From Lingula anatina (taxonomy: Eukaryota > Brachiopoda > Lingulata > Lingulida > Lingulidae): 64,000 nucleotides of DNA. The notes under the pieces were generated by a model. The model saw only the letters and a list, made by a program, of their open reading frames with translations, searched no databases and was not told where the DNA came from. The stretch covers positions 1-64,000 of the forward strand of contig NW_019775390.1 of assembly GCF_001039355.2 (NCBI RefSeq), in the 5' to 3' direction. Shown piece after piece: positions 22,097-33,307 of this stretch (position 1 is its first letter; every line of letters starts with the position of its first letter). The translations under genes and the position numbers were made by a program.

Positions 22097-22886
22097 CCCC
22101 ACTAACCCAACTTGTGATAGAGTACTTTATATGACTAATCTGTCAGTTGTCGCGACTTATATTGGGAAAAATTTCGAAAATTAAATCAGCACACCGCTTA
22201 TGTCACTATTGATTAATCTTACTAAGGCTGGGAGCTAGAGTAGCAATTAGTCTCGCTACCTGTAATTGCATGGCAATCAATCGAAAATAGATAATAGTTC
22301 ATAGTTTTCAACTGTCAATAATCACGCCTTAGATTAACCCCATTGGCAATGGCACCGCCGCTGCGCAAAACTACATAAACATAAATGTTTTTTTTTTTCT
22401 GTTTGTTTTCACCTACAGCTATATGTGTGAATCGATCGCACTGCTAACACTGCAAACGCTTAATTGCCTCATAACAGGGCAAATTTAACAACTAACATTC
22501 ATGCATGAAGAGTCAGAATGGGGAAAGTATTTGTTATACAACCGATAAAACTTTGTGAAAAAAATCCCTTTGAATTTGGATATATCGATCGTTTTTTAAT
22601 TACTAAGCAGTAGGGGTGATATTTTCTTTGGGTGAAAAAACCTTTGAATTTTGGAATATTGATCGTTTTTCACTTAACAATAGGGGCGATACTTCATTTC
22701 AGTAGGGAAGTGTAGTTATTGACAAAAGTATATAGAACAATTCGGTGTCATAGATTTTTATTTTATAAACCATGCTTGCATTAAACATTGATAAGCGCGA
22801 CAGTCAGGCTGTTCAACACACTGAGAAAAAAAGGTATAACACGAAAGGGTTTCGTACCGGACTTTTCGACCCGTAGCATCAGAAAA
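22097..22886. other. Intergenic between copies E and D
   Basis: No gene. Two imperfect tandem copies of about 75 bp lie at 22555-22631 and 22632-22700 (both with CCTTTGAATTT, ATCGTTTTT and AGGGG-GAT). From about 22790 the sequence resembles the upstream region of copy C. Confidence 0.55.
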
Positions 22887-23000
22887 TTTACCGAAACGAC
22901 AGGAAAAATTAGGCCTACCGGAATTTGACTGACATGACGCTATTTGTAACCATAGAATTTTCATAGACATCACAAGGTTCAGTAAGTGGGTGTAAACATT
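22887..23000 (+). promoter_or_regulatory. Conserved 5'-proximal block of copy D
   Basis: It has TTTACCGAAACGACAGG, TTAGGCCTACCGG, CGCTATTTGTAACCAT and CATCACAAG, as in copies A to C. It is the probable core promoter and 5' UTR. Confidence 0.5.
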
Positions 23001-24680
23001 ATGGCGAGGGTGGTAAGGGTGTGCAAATCCATTGTATACTTTATTTATGTTGCAATTAGCTTTGCATTATCAACTTTAGATATCGCAACTGACTGGATGG
23101 CATACCGAGAACTTAAAGAATACGACTTCTATTACCAAGAACCATATGACCCAGGTCTGACGTCTTACTTGCACGACGCTTATTTGGCATTTTGTATCAT
23201 TGGAACTTTTGTATATTTATATCAGTTCGTACATACCCCATTGTTTGGTTGTGAAATCTGGAGTTATCTTAGGCATGGAGACTCAAAAGAGGTTTTGCAA
23301 CCACACTTATCATTTGCACTGGGAATAACATTTTTTGAGGAGTCCCTAGAAGACCTTCCTTTGGCATATTTGACAGTAAGAATGTTCTCGACTGGATCAT
23401 GTTTAGTACGAACAAAATTTACATCAACTGCAGCTTTTGTGTCAAGACTTGCAAGTTTAGTATCAACGGTGTTCAGAGTAGTTTCGACGTGGGTTAAAGT
23501 CTGCTGGGCATTGCGTAAAAAAAGAGGTGACGCTGAGTTTCGGGTGTCGATATGCATTCTAGTTACTCTAATATCTATTGCAGTATTTATTTTGGATTTT
23601 GCAGCCATATTGGCGATGCTTAACAATGAGCACGCTTTCGCCCACGACATTCTACGGATTTTTAATATACAAGTTGATAAAAACAACCTGAAAGCTGTCA
23701 GCCTCGAGTTCGACAAATGGACGGATCCAGCAGGTTGGATTGATTCCGAAACTATGTTTACCCTGGCCTCCATGGACAATGACTCTAATATAGCAATAGT
23801 GGTTAGGGCTGACATCAACTTTTCAAACCCAGCTTATATGAAAGTGAATACATCGAGTAAGGTAGAACGAGTCGCCATTTTGACCTACGCCAATGTTGTT
23901 TATGAAGCTGGATCAGGTGGTATGGACATAAGACTCCCGTGTAACATATTTGGTATCTATGACAACGCGATAAACACATCAACTGCTCAAACAAGGGCGT
24001 TCATAGAGACAACAACAACCAGCCATGCTTCGGGCCAGTGGACGGGGAGAACCACGGGGATCACTTTAAACCAACGGACAAATACAGAACGGACTCCTGT
24101 CAATAACGTATCAACAAGCTTGGAATATCCGTTCAATTCAACACGTTTGTTCATACCGAACCCGACAACGGGACGCCCACCCACAACTACCGCCCCTCCG
24201 TTCAGCACCGATAGCCTCACTTTCTCAACCCAAAGCCAAACATCGGATGCAACACGGTCTGGAAATGTGACTTTAGTTCGGAACAACACTTTGAGAACAT
24301 GTGACGTCATTTTTCACCTACAGTACATCTCAAGCAAGTCTGCAATATTCTACGACTACAAGATAGAGACTCGAAATTTGCCTGACGACTGTAATCTTCA
24401 AAACGATTCGGTCGATGTAACTTTAGAATTTCAAAAGATTATGTCGAATACCAGTGTTTCTGACTGGAAGCCCAGCGATTCACCCAGCAACGAAAAATTA
24501 TTCTGTGGAACCAGAAAACCGTATCAATTCGACTTTGACCATTTCAAGAATTGTGACGCCGAATCTGAGTTTGGGATCGTTTCCAAAAACAATATCAAGT
24601 TCTGGGAGATACATACAGGTGGCGGGGACGTGGATACCTATCAGTGCTTTGACGTCGGACAATGCATGCTGATGACTTGA
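23001..24680 (+). CDS. Multipass membrane protein with Ser/Thr-rich outer domain, copy D (559 aa)
   Basis: An intact single-exon frame. I chose the ATG at 23001 (MARVVRVCKSIVYF) because the upstream codons start from GTG and lie in the conserved 5' block. It has the same four predicted membrane segments, DIATDWMAYRE, ESLEDLPLAYLTVRMFSTGS, DKWTDPAGWIDSE at the boundary to the outer domain, a Thr/Ser-rich region with TTTAPPFSTDSL, and the cysteine end TYQCFDVGQC. The cytoplasmic loop after the second segment and the stretch before the last segment (RKKRGDAEFR) differ strongly from A and B. The DPAG and C-terminal regions are almost unchanged. It is diverged but intact, so probably functional. 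Function unknown. Confidence 0.85.
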   Translation: MARVVRVCKSIVYFIYVAISFALSTLDIATDWMAYRELKEYDFYYQEPYDPGLTSYLHDAYLAFCIIGTFVYLYQFVHTPLFGCEIWSYLRHGDSKEVLQPHLSFALGITFFEESLEDLPLAYLTVRMFSTGSCLVRTKFTSTAAFVSRLASLVSTVFRVVSTWVKVCWALRKKRGDAEFRVSICILVTLISIAVFILDFAAILAMLNNEHAFAHDILRIFNIQVDKNNLKAVSLEFDKWTDPAGWIDSETMFTLASMDNDSNIAIVVRADINFSNPAYMKVNTSSKVERVAILTYANVVYEAGSGGMDIRLPCNIFGIYDNAINTSTAQTRAFIETTTTSHASGQWTGRTTGITLNQRTNTERTPVNNVSTSLEYPFNSTRLFIPNPTTGRPPTTTAPPFSTDSLTFSTQSQTSDATRSGNVTLVRNNTLRTCDVIFHLQYISSKSAIFYDYKIETRNLPDDCNLQNDSVDVTLEFQKIMSNTSVSDWKPSDSPSNEKLFCGTRKPYQFDFDHFKNCDAESEFGIVSKNNIKFWEIHTGGGDVDTYQCFDVGQCMLMT

Positions 24681-25801
24681 GTAGTAAAAACAGTAGTAAC
24701 TCTCTTAAATTAAAAACTAATTTGATTTTTTACTGTATATTCTTCTTCCACAAAATACTATGATACAGCAGTGTTAGTATCTTTATTTATCACATCACAG
24801 AAAGATAACTACGCTCTTCTTTATTGTCCAAAATACAATGTATACCTGAACGGCCAACAAGACAAAGAAATCTGACATTACAGTCTACATAAAAATCCAT
24901 AATATTCAATTTACAATTTGCCGATATTAAACTTTTTATTATTTTTGTAAAGTTGCGAAATGTGTTGCACCTGTCTTTTCTTTCAGATTTGTTAATTTCA
25001 CTTCTCATGCAGCTTAGCATTATACTTTCGATGGAAATTTGATTTTTAACTGATTTTGTTTAAAATTTTATGATTGGGTTTGATAATTGCTATTTGATAC
25101 CAAAAATATGCCAAGGGTAATACTACTTATATAAGGCAAAACCAAACGTTTGGAAATTATTTCACAAAAAATGTCCAAACCAATATCAAAAATTTAAAAA
25201 ATGCAACTTTACAAAAATAATAAATTGCAGAGTGGCAGATGCAGTGTGCCATTTCGGCGTCAGTGTGTGGCATAACATTCACTGAGTTATAAACAGTACG
25301 TGGCGTTATAAATTGCAGGTCACAAAGCAACCAGTTATATAGAGAAATAACTGAATTATTGGATCTATGCACAAGTCCAGTTATCACTCTCTATACCAGG
25401 GCCTCAGATTGATTTTTTATTAGATATTTACAAATATTTCCCTGGCTTATTCATGGCACATCGCGTTGGAGAAAAGTGCACATGATTAATAGACGGTCCA
25501 GGTAAAAGGTATCCAGCTATGGCACTTAACGAACTCCTCAGCCATAATTGCGATATCAAAAATATTTAATTATTAAATATTAGAAACCTTTGCTTTGGAA
25601 CTATCTTTCCCATTGTTAATGCTTTAAAACTTTGAAATTTACTCAAAAGAAAATGCTGTGCTTTTTTGCGTATTAAACATTCTAGATAATGCACTTTTCT
25701 GCATTCACTTCGAACCATTTGAACGCAATGTAGATTAATTTTAATTTCATTTAAAGTGATTTAATTTGCTACATTTCTTTTTTTGCGAGAGAACTTATAG
25801 G
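24681..25801. other. 3' flank of copy D
   Basis: The part at 24681-24960 matches the 3' flanks of A and B up to the exact place where the LINE enters in those units. The LINE is absent here. No gene. Confidence 0.6.
25062..25146 (-). mobile_element. Short inverted LINE 3'-end remnant
   Basis: The - strand reads like the LINE 3' end of unit A at about 6295-6385 (AGTAGTAATACCC, ATATTTTTGGT, ATAGCA-TTATCAAACCCAA). It is a separate insertion in the opposite direction, cut off to less than 100 bp. Confidence 0.6.
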
Positions 25802-28152
25802 TTTGATTCTATAAGAAGATTGCTTCTATAGAAGTTGATTGCTTCTGCTCATTATCTGATGATATCAGAAGATTATATGGTAGATATGCTGCATAATTAA
25901 GGTTTAGTAAATGAACTATGCAAGCGATGTATTGTACCTGGAATGTTACAGAGTTGATTATAGGCAATATATTCTAACTGCGACGCTTAAATGTTGGTCT
26001 TATTTTTAATAGTACTGTTATGAGTTCCTTATGCATTATGGTTGAGTTTTGACACATGAATTATACTTGAATTACGATGACTTATTTATTGAAATCATAT
26101 GAAATGGAAGTAGTTGTGTTCTTACAAAAAGTGTTATGGCACAATGTCTTATTTGTGAATAGATCGATTAATGCATACAGCATAGATTTATGTCAGGTCT
26201 CCCATCTTTTACGTCATCGAGATAATGTGATGAATAATAATTTGCGAATTTGATGTTATTTGCATTTGCTTTGCTTTAAAAAAGATGAAAAAAGGAGTGT
26301 ATGTTGTAAAGGTCGAGAACGATTTCTTTGGGAGAAAGGATTGTATGTTGTAACGTTGATAGCTTACATGTGCATCTTCAGTAATTGAAATTTATAATAA
26401 AAGAGGGATCAAATAAGTAAGGCGATAGGGAGTTATTGAGTCCAAGTTCAATTGCCTTAAAAGTCGACAGGTGCAGAAACTGTTTCAGAGTTAGAGAAAG
26501 ATAGATCAGGCTAATATCACATTTATTATGTGCTTGGTTAATTTCACAATTAAATTGTGCTTTCTGCCATGTGCATAACGCACACCAACCGAGTTTTGCA
26601 TATGATCCAAGTATGAGTGATTCAAATAATATTTTAGATATATTTTATTGAAAACAAGGATCGTAGAAATTACCTAGTAAGGGAATATTGAATGAAGGAA
26701 TGCAACAAGATGACGTAACGAAAGCAAGTGAATGTGTAGGAAAAGTAGGTCGGTGAATAAACGTTTAAAAGCTCCTACTTGTCGTCGTCACTATCATAGT
26801 ATATACTACAATCATCTAGATTTAACACGGTCTATCTCTGTCATCCTGTGATTTTGAAAACGGACTTAACTCGACACCCCTGGAATGAAAAACTTTTTAT
26901 TGCGTCTTTAACTCTCTTTAGAAAAACGCATTCATTTTTAAAACGTTTTCATTCTTATCTTGGACCTAAATAGAGAAGGACAAGTAACGCGGCATCTTCC
27001 TTTGAAGCTATGTGCGTTCGGGTAAACATTCGCCCATTGTCTCACATAATCTGTTTTGATAGCTCCACGGGCGTCTGAACAGCTTATTATTAAGGTAGCA
27101 CGCGCTGTGCTTCAGTGCATTTCTATTGTTTCTCTGCATTGATAACGCAATTTCTCGCAGTCCCTCGTGGTTGCTATGATACAGCATTGCCACCATCTTG
27201 CAGTTGCGAGCACACAGGTTTCCGTCAACACGTGGAAATTTATTGAGGGGTTTTCGGCATTTTTCCCCCGTTACCTCATAAAAACGGGTTGTGAAGTTTG
27301 TCTGCAATACCTGCTGTCTTTTCCTGTCCGTGAGATAAAAAAAAATGCATATATTTGATATAAAAAATCTTCTTTTTATTTCTTTTCACTTCCTTTTTTT
27401 TTACACAACTTTAAATAATAAAAGATTTGACAAATAAGACGCATATCACTGCAAGAGGGTCAATGCCAAATGTGAGTATGAATTTTATCAGGATCAGATT
27501 TTTTAAACCTGTAGTTAGTGTATTCTGAGGTAATTGAATATGCAATTTCAATCAAGCAAGAAAAAACTGTCTAAACATATAATCCATGTTTTTTACATTT
27601 GATTTTTTTTCATTATAAGATAGGAAATATAAAACAACTTGAGTACATTCCAATATTTATTATTAAAAAAGTAAACATTAAACATTTAGGTCCAAGTTCT
27701 TATTGAATTAGCCGCGTAAGTCTGATACCAAGTCGCTCTTAGACGTTTTGGGATACTCAATTACGGCGTCTGAAAAATAAGACTATTTTTCACATTGTCC
27801 TCCCAGACCTTCACGGTAAGGGGAAATAGACCTACCTGTTATGTTGTTACTAAGATGATTATTATCAATAATCAAGACCCAGGCATTGCCATAATTATCC
27901 ATGAGGTAGAGTCCCTGGGAGTGGGGGGTGGGGTGGGGGTGGGGGGGCAACTGTTGACATGTGGCGAAGTGCTGGGATATGCAATGACTACCCATTGACA
28001 ACGTCTACTTTAATTTGTGCAACGGCTACTTAGGCAGAGATCAGCTATTTTAAGAGTGTTATCTGTTTATCTGATATGGTAAAAATTTCAACTGCATGTA
28101 TTATAAGAAATCAAAAAGCAAAAATCAAATATAAACAATTTTGCTCTTTATC
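25802..28152. repeat. Segmental duplicate, right copy (module downstream of D)
   Basis: It matches 17848-19411 but is longer, mainly because a 738 bp transposon entered at 26959-27696. No conserved protein frame is found. A G-rich stretch lies at about 27918-27948. Confidence 0.8.
26959..27696. mobile_element. TIR DNA transposon (738 bp, non-autonomous)
   Basis: Perfect 13 bp inverted ends (CTTGGACCTAAAT and ATTTAGGTCCAAG) are flanked by perfect 7 bp direct repeats TTCTTAT at 26952-26958 and 27697-27703. The paralogous site downstream of copy C (about 19018-19030) lacks the insertion. The longest frame inside is 99 codons on the - strand and does not look like a transposase. I cannot assign the superfamily from a 7 bp duplication. 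Confidence 0.85.
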
Positions 28153-30222
28153 TGGAGCAAAAGGTGTACAAAGTATAATGATATCAAAGAAGAAAGAGAA
28201 GAAAAGTTGAGAAGAATATTGTTATTAATTAGCATGATGTAGTTTGATTTAAATTGTATTTAACATCTAGAAAAAGCGTTTGTAGAAAGTATAAATTCCA
28301 GTTTTCAAATTATAGATAAATGTAACGAAAACACCCAACGGATCAGCGATGCTTTTGACGGCATGTCCCGTTATTGTGTTCCGTTAGAGTTAGTTTGTTG
28401 GTTTAAAACTGACCCCCTTGATTTCGACCGTCCAATGGCACGAGAAATGGCTCGCCGTCGTTGGCTCTACATGTATGAACGCCCTTGTTTGAGCAGTCGA
28501 AATGCACCACACAGGTTTCTTTTGTCTATAAAAACGAGGTCAAAAAGAGAAAGTTACATATTCGAGCAGAAGGAATATCGAATACACAAGTATGGTCTTT
28601 TATATTGCACTGTTGACATTACAGAGTAAAAGCAGTGTGAAAATGAAAGTAATCCACGCATTCCACATTTCTTCTAAAGTAAATCAAAGAAAGAGGTATA
28701 TATCTCCTTTTCATTTATATCAATATTTCCTTTTTATTAATATCAATATTTCATTTTTTATTAATATCAATATTTCATTTTTTATTAATATCAATATTTC
28801 ATTAATAAGTTTATTAATTAAAAAGCTAATTGATAAACTAATTCTGCAGTTCATTTATTTCTAAACTCAATTCTCATTACCATTAATTATGCATTGATAA
28901 ACTAATTTATTAGCTAAACTAAAAGTTTTTTCTATAATAAGTAAATTAAATAATAATTAACTCGTTATTTAATTATTGTATTATTAACGACCGGAACATA
29001 ACCCATTTCTGACCAATCCTGAAAATTTAATCCCAAACCCTACATAACCTTTGGCATAACGTTGCTGACAGACAAACAGACTTTATTAATTCTAATTTAA
29101 ATTCTAATTAAAATTCGCATATTGATAAATGGATCGACCCCAAAATCTTATTATTTCTTACTTAGTTTTCTCCTAAAAGTTGCCTAAGTGTTTCAGCAAA
29201 ATCCGTCCACAGATGTTTGCAGATTGTTGTTAACAGACAGATAATAAACATATAATTAACCATCAATTTAAAAAATGATCACCATCTATCGTTTATTATT
29301 CTGTCCACTCCTGGTAGTTTCTGAAAAAAAAAAAAAGAAAAATCCGTCCACAACTTTTTCCATAACGTTTCTTCAAGACAAACGGAGATATAATAAAAAA
29401 AGGAAGTAAAAAGGAATAGGGGGAATTATTCACCAATGTTAATCATAGAAGAGCTTAACTTATAGCCGAGCTTCCTTCGCTTCAAAAGGCTTTATCCCGA
29501 TCTCAATATTTATACAAAAAATTTCTGATCAGAGTAAGTTATCGCTCACTAGAACTGTGCTGCATCTAGCCTTTTTTCTTTTAAGTGCAACCATTTTCAA
29601 ATGAGTTGCATGCGATACTTATTTATATGGTGATAATATCATCTTGTTGATTATATACTTGTTATACTGTACATTTAGAAGATATATGCTGGTGCGCTTG
29701 TCACAATATCTCTGTGATTTATATACCCGTATATAAATATTAAAAAATAGATATAACAATATGCAGTTTTTTATGTCTAAGCATTAAGTGAGGTAACAAT
29801 GTAAGACAAAATGGGGGGGGGGGGGGCATCCTTGAAGTCATATCCAAGGCAACCCCTTTTGTACCCTTAAATAGGAAGCCAAGCTGACGAAAGTACTCTG
29901 TTTAGCCATTCGAAAGGAATCTGATAGGATATGAAATAAAAGAACCTGCAGGTATGTATCACCTTTTGCACCTGTCTGAATTTATTTTATAGTGTCATGT
30001 AATCGCATTTGTTACAGTGACGCACAACTTCATAGCCATAAGCCATGTCAAATGTGACCTTACAACTGAGTCACAGCTAGAGAATTGAAATGCATCACAT
30101 GTAGCATAGTATGACAATGATATACATATCATCGCTGTATATATATTTCCGTATCTACAACCACCCAGTCGGTAAGTTATACTCAGGTCGGATAGTTTTT
30201 CTTTCGATTTATAAGGTTGAGG
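28153..30222. other. Intergenic sequence before the secreted-protein gene
   Basis: AT-rich, with a four-copy tandem repeat at 28717-28803 and a G-run at about 29813-29826. A frame at 28363-28629 has no recognisable homology. A TATATATA stretch at about 30136-30143 lies some 80 bp before the next ATG and could act as a TATA element. Confidence 0.45.
28717..28803. repeat. Tandem repeat, about 26 bp period
   Basis: Four copies of ATATCAATATTTC-TTTTTATTAAT. Confidence 0.9.
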
Positions 30223-30912
30223 ATGACGTGGATGTTGACAGCAGTTCTCGTGGTTTATTTCATTTGCCAGACCACGGCCAAAACACCGGTTGTAGCAAAT
30301 AGCGGACTTACAGCCAAGGGAATTCATGGCGAGAGTACGTTGCTGAAGCCCAAAGACATTCTTAGCCAAACTCATGAAGTGAAATTTAAAACATGGAGCA
30401 AGGGGCACATTGGATGCTTAGTCGTTGATATGGTATTTGACCGCGCGTGTGGGCAAAGCGGCATTAGGACACGCAGAGCTAGCAGTCGACATCGTATACG
30501 CTTACTGGACATATTTGGACACCTCCCACAGTTGAAAACTCTCTTGCAGAAATACAGCGTCGTCACACTTAATACTCAACTAAAAGATCAAGGGGAAGAA
30601 AGCGAGTCCAATAAGGAAGCCTCGCAAAGTAATCTGTGCGAAAATCTAACCAAGTTGAGAATGCGTCACTGTCACTCTGATGATGTCAACTCATTCGGGA
30701 AAGCTTCGACTAAATTTGACAAAGCAGAAAAATATTCAGCAAACCTAATGAAACCCCGGAAAATTAAACGCCGTGTCAGGCGGAGAAACCCTCCTCCCCC
30801 TACCCCGGGGCCTTCTCTCCAGGAATTATTGGCGCTTCTGGAAGCGAACAGAGGGAATTCCGGATTCGGAGGCCTACCACGCTGGAGACGGTCCGTGAAC
30901 AGCTTGGATTAA
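30223..30912 (+). CDS. Secreted protein, candidate peptide prohormone (229 aa)
   Basis: The ATG at 30223 (MTWMLTAVLVVYF) starts a clear signal peptide of about 20 residues, probably cut after the TTAK region. The frame runs uninterrupted to TAA at 30910-30912. The middle holds four cysteines (65, 76, 139, 150) and RR at 84-85. The end has a very basic run at 179-188 (RKIKRRVRRR), then NPPPPTPGP and an amphipathic SLQELLALLE stretch up to W221, then RR at 222-223 and SVNSLD. Cleavage at the basic sites would release a peptide of about 33 residues, N189-W221, and a short C-terminal tail. I do not recognise the family. A secreted cysteine protein with a basic tail is an alternative. Confidence 0.7.
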   Translation: MTWMLTAVLVVYFICQTTAKTPVVANSGLTAKGIHGESTLLKPKDILSQTHEVKFKTWSKGHIGCLVVDMVFDRACGQSGIRTRRASSRHRIRLLDIFGHLPQLKTLLQKYSVVTLNTQLKDQGEESESNKEASQSNLCENLTKLRMRHCHSDDVNSFGKASTKFDKAEKYSANLMKPRKIKRRVRRRNPPPPTPGPSLQELLALLEANRGNSGFGGLPRWRRSVNSLD

Positions 30913-33307
30913 ATTCCAGCGTCCAGAAAAACATACAAAATCATTATCAGAAGAAATAGCACGTATGAAGTTAACTTATTTAGGATTACATGTATCTTTT
31001 AACAAGTTTGTTAAAACATGCATAAAGAATCTTGACACATGTTGAATTTTGAGACTCCCGGTTCTCGGAACGTAATTTAAAACGGACGATGGTGGGCGGG
31101 TGAACTGAGAGAGCCTGTTTATTCAAAAGAATACGACAGATAAGTTGAACACACTTTGTGTACATTTATCTCACTCAGCTGAAAATAACATTAAAAGTGA
31201 CGAATGACATTTCATTTGAATGACATGAAAGAGTCGTATTATAGTGTACTTTATTTTCATCTAACTTATTCTACAGATAAGTTATTTCCGCCATTGTATG
31301 TTTCATATTGAATGTCACGAGCATACAAAATGGAATTATACCATGAAAGAGGAGGTATTGATAGAATGGCATATTTTCATTTGGTTTTTTACTTAAGAAT
31401 AAAGGGGGAGTGGTGGGGGAGAGTCGAATTGAATTGCCAGAAAAAATTTTTGAGGTGATAGCATGGGTTTGTTGCTTTTTTAAATTCACATCACGAAGAT
31501 TTAGCATGGATCTAATCAAATTAATTTATATACGTGTTTCATTCAGATTTTTCATAAATAATCTTCATGTCAGGCGAGATTTTTTGGCAGGAAATACCCC
31601 ATGAAAAACATATTGATAACGCCTTGGATGCCTTAATACCCTGTGCAATATATTTATTATCTTTATGTTTTAGCTGTTTATTTATTTAATCTTATCTATC
31701 TTATGTTATTGCTTTACCATTGTATCGTCTACTGGATATTTTAAATGGATATTAGAATTTCAATAAATATATTATCGGTATTATTACCATGGGTCAACAT
31801 GTCCATTTCAACTTTTTCATTCATTTATTCAAAATAACCCTTATAATCATAACAAGTTTAATTTCCGGATTATATTTTTCCGTTCCAACATAAATGCGCT
31901 CCCGTTCCTATACAACGAAAGCATCAGTCCGTGATCTCGAATTTCGCCTTTATCTTTACGACTCTGAAATGTTCCTATTCACATGTTTAATCTATATAAA
32001 GGTCATCAACCACAAAATCATCCTTCTTTCAAAGCCATAACTGGTGTACAATGCCTCCAGCCTCCTATTTATTCAAAGCATGACCTTGTCAGTGTAAAAG
32101 AAATTGTAGGCTCGTCTTAATGAGATCTTTCATAATTTTTATTTTTAAAAACATGTAACTGATGTAAGGCCCTTTTCTCATCGAGCGGTACAATTTTCAA
32201 TACAGCACCAATCTGAATGGAGAGGGGGAGGGGGGTAAGTCTTTTCTTTCGCAAACTCCTAGATGCCCATCAAAATGAATCCGGGTAAATGGCGGTGTCG
32301 GGCAGGGGATTCGTCTGAGTGACTCTCTCACGTAACTGGTGCGGAAAAAATTGTTCACGATTTCTCGTTCAGCAACATGAATAGTTACCGTAGACCTGTC
32401 ATTAGACTACGTATATGTTATTGTTAGTGTGAATTGAGTGACTGAAAACCATCACGATCTTAACATGACATACATTTCGCTGTCACTTATAATTTATACC
32501 TGTCAATCAATTTTAATACACATCAACTTGGTCTCATTATTTCTCCCTCAATTATATGTAAAAATTCCAGCAAAACAGAAAAGTGCACATAATTAACTAA
32601 AAGACGCATTTGTGAATATCACATTAAAAATCTAACCATGGCCCAAACAGAGGTTATACACGTAATCTGGCTATAAGTTTTGAGATCATTCAAAGAACTA
32701 GACAGGGCTCATCAGCATATGTCCGCCATATAGGTACGTCTCAGACGTGTACTCAAGTGATGACTGCAAACAAATTTAACTTCGTGTAAAATCATTTTTA
32801 AAAGAGACACCAAAATAATTGTCTAAAGTTCAACACAAAAAATATTACATAAATGATGACTTAAAGGTATGCTTTTGATGACTTGGTGTCTTTAAAAAAG
32901 GTATAATTATATATTATCTGAAGACCATTTTTTTCCGGTATGGAACCAACTACCAGTACTTGCATGACCGCGTATTTGGTAAGCGTGACATTCAAAACAT
33001 TTTCATGCCATTCCCTCATTTTTTTCTGGTGCATTTTGGTTATTTCGAGATTCACTTCTATTGTTGAAATATGTTTTGAAATGAAACTTTGTTCAACAAG
33101 CTTAAAATATGCTGCTTTACTTTCTTGTTATTCGCCATACAAACTGTACCTACTTAGGCAGACGTTCTTATTTTGGCATGACACATGACATAGCTACAGC
33201 TTATATGATGTAAGCCAATATAGTATGACACAAAATAAAAGTTGACATAAGACACCCAGGAATGAATAAGAAAAAAAAATTGATAGTTTTAACTATGTTC
33301 CTATGCG
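30913..33307. other. Intergenic sequence, including the likely canopy 3' UTR at its right end
   Basis: No conserved coding frame. AATAAA at 31762-31767 could end a long 3' UTR of the secreted-protein gene. The last few hundred bases before 33308 probably belong to the 3' UTR of the - strand canopy gene. Confidence 0.4.

Noticed and set aside
27008-27307. 99-codon - strand frame inside the 738 bp transposon as a transposase
   Set aside because: Too short and without any DDE-like or DNA-binding pattern. The element looks non-autonomous.
28363-28629. 88-codon frame as a small gene
   Set aside because: No signal peptide, domain, splice context or conserved partner, and it sits in AT-rich intergenic DNA.
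30217-30222. Earlier start for the secreted protein
   Set aside because: The two codons before 30223 begin with TTG, not ATG. The ATG at 30223 starts directly before the signal peptide.
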